Part shown: positions 42,387 through 53,099 of the stretch, one piece after another | How the letters are laid out: every line of letters begins with the position of its first letter | Position numbering within the stretch: the stretch's first letter is position 1 | NCBI GenBank assembly: GCA_022539475.1 | Contig: VCMS01000165.1 | Span: 62,001 to 126,000 of the forward strand | From: Gracilaria domingensis | Taxonomy: Eukaryota > Rhodophyta > Florideophyceae > Gracilariales > Gracilariaceae | Reading direction: 5' to 3' | Length of the DNA: 64,000 bases | Notes under the pieces: model-generated | Told to the model about the DNA's origin: nothing | The model's input: the letters and a program-made list of their open reading frames with translations, nothing else | Database searches by the model: none | Translations under genes and position numbers: made by a program

Positions 42387-44398
42387 TCAAACGTTCGGTC
42401 CTGTAACAGGATTGCCAAACTTGGCCCATTGCTCTTCATAATTCTTACTCGGAACACGAGCACGGTCAGCTGGTGACAAGGACTCATACCACCCGAAAAT
42501 TGTCGGTAACTCCCAAGCGGACAACATGCACACAGGTGCATTATGACCGGGTCGGTAACAAATATGACAGATGGTCGTCACCGACTTATCGAAAGGTCGA
42601 TTACCATCTGGCCGTCGTTGCGGTTGCGCATTCACCCATCCTGGGCGTGAGAAACGGCTGCCGTTGGTCGCGTAAGCGAGTGGAGCGGCCTGTATCCGTG
42701 TTTCTCCAGTATAGAGTGCGCGGTCGCCTTCCGAGATCGGAGTCGACGACGACGGAATGTCAGAAAACCCGTACGAATCGGGAGCACTTCCAACGAAGAG
42801 GACATTATCTAGATCCGGGTTCACGGAGGTTCCACGTTCCAAGGAAAGAGATGGAGATGACTCGTTGACGAGCAACGCCCTTGAGCGACGGGGTCTCGGC
42901 GGGCGCCGAGCACGGAGAACTTCGCCTTCAGCCTGGGCGTACTGGACCAATTCCAGATACGTAATCCTACGTCTCTCTTCGCGATATCGCGCCACCAAAG
43001 CCTTGATAGAAGGGTCCAACCCATCCACGAACATCTTGCATCTCTTCTCAGCGGAGTACACATTCCCACAGCGATGAAACGCTTTATTCAACCGAGTTGA
43101 GTAAACCCTTTCGGTCTCTTCAGTCTTCTGTTTAGTATCTCGCAGAGCGAGCGTCACGTTGTGAGTCTCGCTTCCTGTTGCATAGGACCTCAGGAGGTAT
43201 TCGACCGCTTCCGGCCAACCACTGACACCTCCCTCAGATGCATGGGACGACCCTCGGACCGAGTTAAACTGATCTTCAGCCATCCCTGACAGAAAATAGG
43301 GTAAAGCGAGAAACGCTTGCGCCTTGTTCATACCGAGAAAGTCGGCTTCCTGCACAAAGCGGGCCAGGAAGTTCAGCACCAGAATTGGATCTTCGCCATC
43401 GAATTTCTTCGTAAAGACGATATTCAGTCTTCTGATGTGGTCGTTCACCTTACCAGTGCTTCGCGAGGTGCGACTTGACGATGAATCGTCCAATCGGTAA
43501 TAACGATACGACAACAGCTTCCTGTAGAGGACATTCGTTGGTTTCAACTGCTTGAGTCCAAGATGACGTCTACCTTTCTCGCGAGAGCGAATCACTCCTG
43601 AGTGGCATATGTCGCCTTCGACTTCGTCCCGCGGGATCTACTCCCATACCGTTCTCGGTCTTCCTCACTGTCCGAAGAACTGGATGAAGTAGATTTCGCA
43701 GAGCGAACGCTAGAATTGGAACTAAACGAATCCGAGTCGTAACGGAGTTCCTTTTTGGATCGTCGATTTCCGTGATACGGAGATTGGCGTGCCGCACGCT
43801 TAGAGGCTTCTTCCGTAGCATTCTTCGCACCAGATGCGTTATCCATCCGAATGATCTCTTCGAGAGTAGACAACCGAGTGGTTAGGCGATCGATTTCAGT
43901 TCGATGCTCCTGAGTAGAGGAATGGTAAGCTTGAACAAAAGCGGCTCGTGCACCCAGACTTTCCAAAATGGAATTAACGTCTTGACGTAAGACACGAATG
44001 TCATTGGTCGGATCTCCGATTTCAGCTTGGTCAAGCTTCCGTCTGAGATACTGCAGATCCTCGAACAACGAGTTTTGCGCGAGCTGACTGACACGCAATT
44101 GAGCCTCGAGGTACGAGTATCCAGGGGTTTCAACCACATCGTCTGGTCTCTCCGTGGCCGGAGTACCCGTAACGGGCGGAGCTCCTGCGGTAGAAGCGGC
44201 CATCGGACCCGACGTGACTGACGAGGCTCTCCGGGGTTCCGGGACCTGTTCATTGTCAGGCGACATTGCAGGTACGGAGGCGCGAGAACGCGGAGGCCTA
44301 GGTGGAGGCACACCAGTTTCTCTGGCCACACCGTTTCGAGAGTTCGGCGCAGGTGGCGCCATACCGGGCCACGATGTACCGAACTGCGGTAAGATCAA
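42387..44398 (-). CDS. Element D Gag
   Basis: The first frame (44398-43592) has a Pro-rich start, a coiled-coil-like middle (VLRQDVNSILESLGARAAFV) and a Ser-rich, charged end. The second (43595-42387) carries the capsid-like part (GLKQLKPTNVLYRKLLSYRY; LNFLARFVQEADFLGMNKAQ) and a zinc knuckle CHICYRPGHNAPVC near the end. A Gag relic of the same kind lies at 27.5-27.8 kb. Fossil part. Confidence 0.8.
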
Positions 44399-45459
44399 CC
44401 TAACAACGAGAGGTCTCGATACTCCAAAGAGTAAGTAACGAACAACAAATAAAACACTCTAGAGAGTCCACTGTTGCACAGTAGCTTCCCAAAAACCAAC
44501 TGATCACTAATCGTGAGACTCTTCGACAAGAGAACGAAAGAAAGAATCAGCCGTTCTAAGTCGGAAACGAGAAGGCGTTCGAGTCCTTGTCCTCTAGACG
44601 AGATAAACTCAGTGGTGAGCCCTCCGAACACGGATAGTGCGGGTGTAGGACCGCCCGTGGTACGGGATATACCTACGGAGGTTGATAGGTGAACGGGCCT
44701 GATCCAGGAATCCGGCGAAAAGCGACGGAATGGTTGAGGAGGGAGGTACCGTAGAGCGGTGTAAGCCCTAGGTAAAAGGGGGAAAAGGAAGGGAAACCAA
44801 AGGAGGAAAAGAGAGAAATCCCGCGGCGGGACGTGCAGCAAGCGGCAACAGACCCGGCGCAGGGAGACGACGATGTGTATAAAGCCCACGCAGCACAACT
44901 CTATACAGAGACGGAAACGCTACCAATTGTGGTGAAAGCAGTTCAATTGCACAGTAAACGAAACAGAAAGTCCGAAGACACGGAATAAATAAGCCCGAAG
45001 GCAAAGCCACAATGGTCAGTATTGCCTGAGTGATCCCCAGGGATGAATCCAATCCGTACCGTACGCGGTGACCCCCCTGACGGAGTTGTACACGTCGCGC
45101 AGGCGAACTTGGTTCAGAGCCGAACTCGGTTACCCTTTATTGAAGGAGGAGGTGACCGGGAGGTCACCTCTTATATCGTAACCGATAAATTAGTTAAACT
45201 AAATTAAATAATCTAGTGCACACCTAAGCAGGTCCATACACATGGTGCACGTGACAACCCGCGGCAGCGGCCAGTAAAATATCCGACAATCATAACAAGA
45301 CATGTGTGAACACACCCATTCCTACACACGCGTACACGCGACCAATACTCATCTGCGCCACGTCATGGCCGACCCCTCAGGGTGCCATACCTCAATACTG
45401 CCAAAAAGTATCCCATCCGTGGGCCAATACTCATACCTTCCGAGTACCCGGTATCATCC

Positions 45460-45963
45460 TTACCAGTGGTTTATGAAATTCTTCCCCGTGTACCGGGCGA
45501 GCACGTTTTGCTCTACATTAGCCATGGTCTCGCCATCTACACTCGACTGTGATTGAACCATTTCCTTTGACAATGGCTTACATTGCACGCTGATTGTCTC
45601 CCGTTCGGGTGTGCTCGTCGCGAAAAACCGTACATTGTGTTGCGCTAGCTTTGTTGCTGGGCTTTTGCTAAGAACAGCGTCGCACTGTTGGCATTTGTAG
45701 GCCTTAGTCCCAGATAACTCAACTTCAACCCAGTGTTGGCGCCAATACGCAGATCTCCTACCTCCACGCTTGTTCGAATTAGACCCAGTTGAAGTCCTTG
45801 ATAAAGCTTCGGCTGCAGCATGCAGCGGCGCATTTGGGGCAGGCTGTGGACCTCCGGTTGTAAGTACAGGCGTCAAGGCTTTGCGGGGTTCTTGTGGAGC
45901 GGCGGTAGACGGCAATGATGAATTGGCGCGTACAAGATCGCCGTTATCGTCTATTCTCCGCAT
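45460..45963 (-). pseudogene. hAT N-terminal relic with zinc finger
   Basis: KCQQCDAVLSKSPATKLAQH and HNVRFFATSTPERETISVQC match WRCLHCSGLLDTNHATKQAN and HNVRCFAMSTPERESVSTRC of the hAT at 48.1 kb, after a Ser/Pro/Thr-rich leader and a basic RGGRRSA patch. It thus belongs to the same hAT family, in the opposite orientation and about 2 kb away. Only the finger region is left. The frame at 45944-46222 just upstream may be more of the N-terminus. Confidence 0.75.
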
Positions 45964-46222
45964 TGGAGCTTAAGATGCCCCGTGATGTCCGTTTTCTGAT
46001 TTGAAAGGCCACAGACAAGTATAGATTACCATGTAGATTGGGCTGTAGGCCGAACGTGAGTGGTTGATTCCGCACGGAAATATGGTTGTCTTGGGTGGAA
46101 GATTTCAGGGGCAAAGGGTGGGGGTTGTTATCAGCTTTGTGGGCCGACGAATTCGAAACCGTCAGGCACGAGACTGGCACTTGGAGTTCATAAAATTGGT
46201 TGAAGGAAGGATTGGTAGACAT

Positions 46223-46924
46223 GTTGTTGCCATTGTGGGACTGTCATGTAGTGGGACAAACGTGTCAAAAAGATAACTTCGGAGATCACAGAGGCTCTTG
46301 AATAGCGTATTATGCTTTTGGAGGGAAAAGAAACGACTCCTCTTTGAATTGGAAAAATATTTTGACAATGCATTGAATATGTAGATTCTACGTATACTCA
46401 GGGACTGAATAAATTGATATGCGTTGTGCACGCGCGTTTTTAAGGTTTGAAGTGAGACTATAATAAGTTAAACCTATGAGATAAGCCTTCTTGCAGAAAC
46501 GATGCGAAATGCTAAATCAATTTTGGAAATGTGCTGGAAGAATCGGCACACTTTCGGCGCAAAATGTCACTGACTTCCTCCGCACTGCAAGCGCACTGAC
46601 TACATAGCAAAAGCGAGCATATACCGCAAATTACGTTGCACTACATTACTCATGCACACGGTATGCTGCTGACACGCGACCATTCCTTCAAATTAATTGT
46701 AAACGTTTAGGTGACCGTTGATAGATCTGCAGTACTCAACAGACAGATAGATAGATCTGCTGTTCTCAACAAATGCTGAGGTCACACCTGCCCCGTCTGC
46801 CTAAATCACAAGTGCTGTACAAACTGAGAAATGGAATCGGACACAAACAAATCCTTTAATCGATTATTGGCCAATTAGTGGACCACATGCCAAAGCTGCA
46901 TGGACAGGTACCATTGCCGGTTGG
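46223..46924. other. Intergenic stretch with short repeats
   Basis: A GATAGATCTGCWGTWCTCAA motif occurs twice (about 46720-46741 and 46748-46770). No gene recognised. Confidence 0.45.
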
Positions 46925-47530
46925 TACACCCAGTGACCGCAAGAGACGTGGGAGATTACTTGTAGTAACATGTTAAGTGTGGCCCACAGTATTTATGGGA
47001 CTCACTTTTTTGGACGGTGTCGAAATTAGTGTAGGAAACGGATCGAATCACTCTAAAGTAGCGCTTTCTGCTAATGAAACGAATTCGTTTTCAACTTTTA
47101 ACAATTTCAAGTATAATATACGGTTTCTGTAATCGTTCTTGATTGTGTTTTATCAGTGATTTTAGAATTTTGTATACATCCCTATGAATCTAAACCAGCA
47201 ACCAATGCTTCAAAAACGGAATATTGTTAGACGATAGCAATACTAACTCAATAACTTGATGCAATTTTATTTAAGTATCATCTTCAAATGCAATATACTC
47301 CATTTAGGAAGCTAAATAATTAAAAACATTTACTGTTAATGTTTCACAATATCATAGCTAACCCTCACTATTTGCCTTTATATTAAATAATGTGGCTCAC
47401 ATTATATGCTTCTGCACCGTATATAGTGTGGTAACGAATTTAATGTGACTCACATTATCTATCGTGGACCTCGCTAAATTTTTGGAACCTCAAATAGCGT
47501 GGGCCACGTCTATTGCGGTCACTGGGTGTA
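46925..47530. mobile_element. 606-bp non-autonomous TIR element
   Basis: The ends are inverted repeats of about 27 bp: TACACCCAGTGACCGCAA then GAGACGTGG at the left, and the reverse complement with a T for G at the right (47503-47530). If the outer TA is the target site, the element starts CACCCAGTGACC, as expected of a Tc1/mariner-like DNA transposon. The inside is AT-rich with ATGTGRCTCACATTAT palindromes and no transposase. The same ends occur back to back at 31.03-31.16 kb. Confidence 0.82.
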
Positions 47531-48087
47531 TCCTTAGAGCATCTCCACCCTACGCTTGATTCGCTCCATTTCCATTCCGTACTTTTCAAACGGAAGGGCC
47601 ATGGTCCATGGTGAAACGTTCAATTTCTCTGCGGCTCATCCAGCTTGTCGTGTGTCCCCATCTGTAATGCCCTCATTGAATAAAGAACGTCGACTCTCCA
47701 AGAAAGAATGCCAAAATTCTTAACTTCTTCATATTTTGTTCCTCAAAAAATAAAATATATTTCGAAAGATTTAAACTCTGCGAAAAGGTCAATTTCACTT
47801 TCTACCTTACAAGAAGCACGTATCCTAAGGTGGACGTATAAGAGTGCCAAGAATCCAGACTCGAATTAGTAGTTTCACATGTTTCAGAGTCTGGAATTCA
47901 AACTGATCTCCGCAACTTGATCTCCAGAGAACTTATGATATCCACACACAACCAAACGCGGCTCACCAATTCAAACGATGATCAAACATCTTGTCATAGC
48001 CAGGAACTCTTGTGACAATCAATTTTCGCTAGCACTGAAAACCAGAGATATCGTTTCCAGTGCCTTAACGATCTGAAATCCTCTAGC
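47531..48087. other. Upstream region of the second hAT
   Basis: Starts with AGAGCATCTCCACC (47536-47549), a motif seen again in reverse at about 61,997-62,010. No gene; the left end of the hAT should lie here. Confidence 0.45.
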
Positions 48088-49221
48088 ATGAGCGATCGTA
48101 ATCCACTTTCAAGCGGTACCAACTCTCAACCGAATCCCTCTACCGCACTCATTCGACAGGTACAATCAACTTCACTCCCATTGACAGAAAATGCACCACA
48201 TTCACCAGAGATAGAGCGTTTGGAGACAACGCAACAACCACGTAGTAATTCCGTGGCTGCAGTATCTCAACCTCCAGATACATCAGCACTCAATTCTCGT
48301 AACAGTTCAAGCGATCGAAGGAAAGGCGGTCGTCGTAAAGCTGCTTGGAGAACGAATTGTGTGCCGTTTTCCCCACAAAATCAGAACGCGAGTGCGTGGC
48401 GTTGCCTACATTGCTCTGGTCTGCTTGATACAAACCACGCTACGAAGCAAGCAAATCACAACGTGCGGTGCTTCGCCATGAGCACGCCTGAGCGAGAAAG
48501 TGTGAGCACGCGTTGCAAAGCGCTTTGGGCCGATATGGTGCAATCCAGATCGACGCTAGAACCTCATACCATCGACAGACAGAAGCAACTCGACTACGAA
48601 GAAGGATTAGACGGCGAACGATTCATCACGCGCTCAAGTCTAGAGGGAGATCATCCACTGTATAAAAAGAGAAGGATAAACACTCCTCAAATTGATGAAT
48701 GCTCTGCGAAGGAAGCCGAAGAAATTAACGAAATGCTAGTCTCCGTGATTTGTGAGAAGGGGTTGCCTTTCAACTTTTTCGCAACAGGGTCTGAGAGAAA
48801 AAACATTTTTGTGGAGTTTCTAAGAAAACGGCGACCTGGTTATGTTGAAAAATATCTTCCTACGCCCCAAAAGATTGCTACCGAGCTTCTTGACAATTAT
48901 TATTTGAAAGTCAGAGAGCAAGCTCTGGCAGGGATGAGAAGTAGACTTGCATCAGGTTATGGTACAATCATGTTCGATGGTTGGGAAGATATCTCCTCCT
49001 CTACTGTCGTGAACATTTTACTGAGGACAGAAGGAAGGCGGAAGTCTCAACAGCTCACCTTCTTTGTTGACTGTATTTACACGGGTTCTCAACGAAATAA
49101 TTCTCAGAAGTATGTTGAGGTTGTAGAACAGGCTGTGGCGCCGTTTGGAGGCATGTCAAGGATTTGTGGAGTGGTGAGTGACAACGCCCAAGCTTTCATA
49201 AATGCTAGAACAGAGTTGTGA
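48088..49221 (+). CDS. hAT transposase, N-terminal half
   Basis: Starts at ATG 48088. Residues 1-80 are Ser/Asn/Pro-rich, then a basic RRKGGRRKAAW patch. A BED-like finger has C106, C109, H117, H124 and C128. The core starts near residue 230 (FVEFLRKRRPGYVEKYLPTP). MFDGWED carries the first catalytic Asp (D297) and GVVSDNAQAFINA the second (D365). Transposase cuts the element out and inserts it elsewhere. The frame ends soon after with ARTEL, earlier than usual for the family. Confidence 0.8.
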   Translation: MSDRNPLSSGTNSQPNPSTALIRQVQSTSLPLTENAPHSPEIERLETTQQPRSNSVAAVSQPPDTSALNSRNSSSDRRKGGRRKAAWRTNCVPFSPQNQNASAWRCLHCSGLLDTNHATKQANHNVRCFAMSTPERESVSTRCKALWADMVQSRSTLEPHTIDRQKQLDYEEGLDGERFITRSSLEGDHPLYKKRRINTPQIDECSAKEAEEINEMLVSVICEKGLPFNFFATGSERKNIFVEFLRKRRPGYVEKYLPTPQKIATELLDNYYLKVREQALAGMRSRLASGYGTIMFDGWEDISSSTVVNILLRTEGRRKSQQLTFFVDCIYTGSQRNNSQKYVEVVEQAVAPFGGMSRICGVVSDNAQAFINARTEL

Positions 49222-50687
49222 CGCGCTTTGCAGTTGTTGAGGATATGCTCAGTTCCTTTATAAGAAGCCGTCCGGTTCTTCTGCAATTACTACGCGAATC
49301 CGATTACCGCACAGTGCTCTACAAGACGCGCTCTAGGCAAGCAGAAACTGAAAGACAGGCACTTTACGATGGCGCTATTATCGACCATCGCTTACTGCAT
49401 GAAGCCGTGGAGATTCGAAAAATATTAGGAGTAGTGAGGAAGTACTTACGGCTTTGGGATAGCGAAAAGTGCAGCATTTTGGCCGTTCTCCCAAGAACGA
49501 TTGAACTAGAGAGGAGTTTAAGAAACCTCCCTTCCTCAACATTTATGACATCATCTCGCAAAAATGACATTATGAGAGCTTTTGAGATCCGCAAAACGGG
49601 AAGAGATCCGTCTGGTCAACGACATGTGAAGGCAAAACTATTAGAGAACATACATTACGCCGCATTTCTTTTAGATCCACTTCAATGTCCGGCCGACACC
49701 AGTCCCTACCTGGAGCAGTTCAAGGAGCATCTCAGAATGTACTGCCAAGGCACTGGTACTGAAAGCCCTGTTGCACTCGTTCACACAATTCTATGGCAGT
49801 TTGACGCACAACTCTTTCGATGGCATGATCAATCCGACATGAATGAAGAAAACAAGAGGTACCTCCAGCGGTATCGAGGAACGCCCTTAGTGTGGTGGAC
49901 CAATGCTGCCAATCAATCAAACCACAACCTGGTTGAATTCGCTTGCAGGACTTTGTCGTGCTCACCTTCTTCTTGTGCTGCGGAGAGAAGTTTTAGTGCG
50001 CAGGGCCGTCTCCACACGAAGTACAAAAATAGAATATCCGAGGTCCGTATGAAGAAGATCATATTCGCTCATTGGAACGCTCGAATTTTGCGTCGCGTAG
50101 CTCACACTGATGATTCTATGTTCTGGAACTTAGTCTTTGATGCTGAGCCTGATATGCTGGAGAATGAGATAAGGCAAAACAATTTGCTGGAATCAGTCAT
50201 TGGAAGTGATGAAGAGCAAAGGGATATTCTACAGTCGTATAGCCAGAACAGTTCAGCACATTCAACACCACAGATTGCATCTACTCCTTCGGAAATCACA
50301 GCTGTTGGAAACTATGCCAATCCGGATAGTGATAATGGGCGGCCAATGGTACAGCCAACTGCAACAGAATCACAAGTTTTTGCCAACGCCTCGAATCCTC
50401 TTCTTAATCCAGCTTGCCATTCAGCGATTGCTGTGCTGTCTAATCCAGAAATTGCAAGAGCAACAGAAATACTCCGCTCTAGTTTGACCTCGAGTGTAGC
50501 AGACAGCCGTTTTAGTGCTCGGACACGGGAGAAATTGGTGGCGCGGAACGAACAAGAGGTCACGTCAAGGTCGATGGAGAATGAAGAATTGCAAAAAAGA
50601 ACCATACTTCGGAACAAAGAGTTTCTGAATCGACAAGGGATAACAGAGAAAACTGACGCTGTACTTGGGTTTTATGGGAGCCACTGA
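49218..50687 (+). CDS. hAT transposase, C-terminal half
   Basis: No convincing ATG begins this frame; it takes up the transposase match at TRFAVVEDMLSSFIRSRPVL. The helical insertion domain follows. LSCSPSSCAAERSFSAQGRL then HTKYKNRISEVRMKKIIFAH is a textbook hAT dimerisation domain (residues about 250-290). A long polar, Ser/Asn/Thr-rich tail of about 200 residues (ending VLGFYGSH) extends beyond the usual C-terminus. Confidence 0.8.
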   Translation: MTRFAVVEDMLSSFIRSRPVLLQLLRESDYRTVLYKTRSRQAETERQALYDGAIIDHRLLHEAVEIRKILGVVRKYLRLWDSEKCSILAVLPRTIELERSLRNLPSSTFMTSSRKNDIMRAFEIRKTGRDPSGQRHVKAKLLENIHYAAFLLDPLQCPADTSPYLEQFKEHLRMYCQGTGTESPVALVHTILWQFDAQLFRWHDQSDMNEENKRYLQRYRGTPLVWWTNAANQSNHNLVEFACRTLSCSPSSCAAERSFSAQGRLHTKYKNRISEVRMKKIIFAHWNARILRRVAHTDDSMFWNLVFDAEPDMLENEIRQNNLLESVIGSDEEQRDILQSYSQNSSAHSTPQIASTPSEITAVGNYANPDSDNGRPMVQPTATESQVFANASNPLLNPACHSAIAVLSNPEIARATEILRSSLTSSVADSRFSARTREKLVARNEQEVTSRSMENEELQKRTILRNKEFLNRQGITEKTDAVLGFYGSH

Positions 50688-51314
50688 ATGGACGTAGTCA
50701 CGTGTCTATCAATCAGGCACTGTTGAGCTTTCGCAGATACAAGCCGGCACGGTTGTGTTCCATAAAGTCATAAATGAACGGAAGCGTATCGATGTATGCG
50801 AAGGTGGTAGGCGACGTTCTGCGTAGAAGAGTAGACGTTGCGCGGGGGAATGGAGAGTGTGCATACTGCAGTTAAGCACTACGCGATTGCTGTCGTACAA
50901 AAACAATAAGGAAGCAGTGTGTCAAATGTTTACGAATACTTTAACGCACAAAGGAGTTTGAAGCATATTGTTCGTATTATATACGGTTTGAGGAGTTTTG
51001 GAAAAAGTTATGAAGGCCTAACACATAGTTTGTTCCGGAATAAGACATTTGCGAGTTAGAACGCGACACTAGTTTTATTCGTTATAAAGCAGGTTGTTGA
51101 TGAGACAATGTGAGATGACTGGAATCAGACCAAGATATGGAAGCCGTGAAGAAATTCCGCAAGAAGTATATGCAGGCTAAGTGCTATGTGCTGAAGTGTT
51201 TTCTGGGATTTGAACGCAAATCGAGCTGCTTGGGCCGGGTTAATGAAAAATGAAAACAGCTTAAGAAGAATTGAAGCTTGTCATTATTTTTGACCTGGAT
51301 CTGATGCAAATCAA
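50688..51314. other. Intergenic stretch, nothing recognised
   Basis: Short frames only. The right end of the hAT should lie in the first part. Confidence 0.4.
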
Positions 51315-51833
51315 TCAATCAACCTTATTACGATTAGTTGTCTCATGGCCACGTTGCGAAGCCAGCTCTAAGACCTCTACAATTTTGGAAAACTTAGGAT
51401 GGCCGCCAGCACACAGAAGAAGGGAGTCTGGAGACAACTGCAGTGGATACCGCTCCGCACCGTCCAATATGAAGAGCCTCTTCCCGTCTATTGCGAAGGC
51501 GTGACTTAAGCTGTTTCTTAACTTCCTGCTTTCCATACTAACCCGAACTACAAAGACAGCACTGCGAACCTGACCAAGTTTTGAAAAGGTTCGCAAATTG
51601 CTGGAGCGGAGTTCGAGGTTCAGGGACAGGGATTGAATCACATGGTTGAAACAACTGAGGGAGCGCACAATGGGGCGCTGCTTTTGAAGTTTCATCTCGC
51701 ACTGTGTAGCGCCACTGCTCCCACTCACTGCCGCAACCGCATTTAGGACAGCTGTTTTCATACAGTCGCCATCGCCCCCCCCGCGTAAAGAGTCATCCAG
51801 CGTTTCGCCGAGCGAACGGAATAAGTCGATCAT
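51315..51833 (-). CDS. Unrecognised protein, 172 residues
   Basis: Open frame from ATG 51831-51833. It begins MIDLFRSLGETLDDSLRGGG and later shows FAIDGKRLFILDGAERYPLQ and LSPDSLLLCAGGHPKFSKIV, a mixed alpha/beta sequence with normal composition, so it is a plausible real coding region. No family recognised. The frame 51898-52698 lies just upstream on the same strand, offset by one base, and the two may be one gene split by a frameshift or intron. Confidence 0.4.
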   Translation of the reverse strand: MIDLFRSLGETLDDSLRGGGDGDCMKTAVLNAVAAVSGSSGATQCEMKLQKQRPIVRSLSCFNHVIQSLSLNLELRSSNLRTFSKLGQVRSAVFVVRVSMESRKLRNSLSHAFAIDGKRLFILDGAERYPLQLSPDSLLLCAGGHPKFSKIVEVLELASQRGHETTNRNKVD

Positions 51834-51897
51834 CGCTGTGGCGCGCCCCAGCTGGTTTCGAAATCGTTAGAGCAAAACCTGGATAGCCTTGAAGAAG

Positions 51898-52698
51898 TCA
51901 TTTCGGTTTCCGATGCAATGAGGCGTTACTTTCGAGACTGGTTTTTGAATGATGAAAAGTGACATGCGGATGATCCGGCTGACTTCTATGTTTTGCATCT
52001 AATGTGATGGCCTCCAGTCGAATACTAGAGTCATCCAGGTGCAATGGAAACATTTGCAAGGTGTCAAAGTCTATTGGGTGAAATCTGGTTTCCCCTCCTC
52101 CAAAACCTTTCGCTGAGAAGAACTGTCCCTCTTTCCACATTAATCTGTCGACCTCCCATGTTTGCCCTTTACCTCGGCTTTTTAACTCTGTACAATATGG
52201 ACTCCTGGAGCCCCGGAACCTACAGAACCTTCCTATGCCAGAACGTACTGGTATCGATTCATCCAGCTGGCAATTTTTGGTTGAGTTGACGGTGGAGCTC
52301 TCTGTTAGTGCGGATTGTTCCTGGAAAACGCATCCCTCATTTGAGTGTATATTCTTCGCATCATTCTCGATGCACATAATCTCATGTAGAATGCGCTGTT
52401 CGCAGTCTTCATGGCGCTCGTTTCCGAAAGCACCCACCGCTACTAAACGTCCGAACAATCCTGTCCTTGGAGCAATTTTGTTGTTCAGAATCTCACGAAG
52501 CCGTTTCAACCGTCCTGAAGGCCTCTTCCGGGCGTTGCGCTTAGCGTTCCGCTTGCGGTTAATACCGTCACTCTGCGGGGTTCTGCTTCTGAAGGCCACC
52601 GCTTCAGGGTGGTCATGACGGAGACCGCGCGAACGAGATGGAGGTAACCAACAAGGGTCGCTACGCACGCCGTTTTGATGGGGAACAGCCACTTTCAA
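51898..52698 (-). CDS. Unrecognised basic protein, 266 residues
   Basis: Open frame on the minus strand, with a strongly basic segment NRKRNAKRNARKRPSGRLKR near residues 47-66 that could bind nucleic acid or act as a nuclear signal. A His-rich end follows (SQPDHPHVTFHHSKTS). A Cys/Arg patch (GRFCRFRGSRSPYC) lies in between. I recognise no family. The start codon is uncertain and the frame may continue from an upstream exon. Confidence 0.4.
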   Translation of the reverse strand: MKVAVPHQNGVRSDPCWLPPSRSRGLRHDHPEAVAFRSRTPQSDGINRKRNAKRNARKRPSGRLKRLREILNNKIAPRTGLFGRLVAVGAFGNERHEDCEQRILHEIMCIENDAKNIHSNEGCVFQEQSALTESSTVNSTKNCQLDESIPVRSGIGRFCRFRGSRSPYCTELKSRGKGQTWEVDRLMWKEGQFFSAKGFGGGETRFHPIDFDTLQMFPLHLDDSSIRLEAITLDAKHRSQPDHPHVTFHHSKTSLESNASLHRKPK

Positions 52699-53099
52699 GT
52701 TCCGAGCTCCGAGTAAAGAACGGAAAATCCACTACAATGCTTCTGAGAATCGGGAGTGCTGGGTAGAAGAAGCTACACTGGTAGAGGAATCTGTCACACG
52801 GGCCGTTTGAATTAATTGTCTTGACCGTTATGCCAGCTTCCAGTAATCAAAGCAGAAATTAGTAGTCGCAGTGAGGCGCAGTCGCAAAGACTGCCACGAA
52901 ACGGGCCGGTTCTTTTGTCAAAGAGGGAGGATGCTGACATCATTTTATGTTTGTTTCATTGCAGGTTGTGAAGCGAGCGAGGAGAGGGCAAAAGCTGTTC
53001 ACGAGGTGCTGTTCACGAGGCATGGGGCAGGGAAACGGTCCTCATTCTTCCGACTATATTCTGCAGAGATATTTGGTACAGTTACAAGAACCGCATAGG
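52699..53099. other. Short gap before the LINEs
   Basis: Nothing recognised; minor frames only. Confidence 0.35.

Larger units (their letters stand above)
36767..45250 (-). mobile_element. Ty3/gypsy chromovirus element D, broken but well preserved
   Basis: Minus-strand Ty3/gypsy element. Parts from 5' to 3': LTR/leader about 45250-44400 (with a TATTTAA box and AATAAAG in sense orientation); Gag 44398-42387 with a CCHC knuckle; protease-reverse transcriptase-RNase H as one 858-residue frame 42264-39688; integrase 39637-38507; GPY/F module and a Ser/Pro/Thr-rich tail 38516-37713; chromodomain 37000-36767. The chromodomain marks a chromovirus. It has few breaks relative to the others and looks like the youngest retroelement here. 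No LTR was found past the chromodomain, where element C begins. Confidence 0.92.
48088..50687 (+). mobile_element. hAT DNA transposon, second family, large
   Basis: Two long plus-strand frames make up an Ac-like hAT transposase of about 860 residues. Related relics sit at 45.5-46.0 kb and 29.2-29.7 kb, so this family has been active here. The frames overlap by four bases at 49218-49221, and the block expected there (the hAT Cys/His...LNL region after the second Asp) is absent. So a small deletion with frame change has probably killed the copy, unless an intron or recoding event joins the halves. Terminal repeats not found. Confidence 0.8.

Noticed and set aside
51200-51240. tRNA T-arm-like GGGATTTGAACGC
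   Set aside because: No acceptor, D or anticodon stem could be folded around it.
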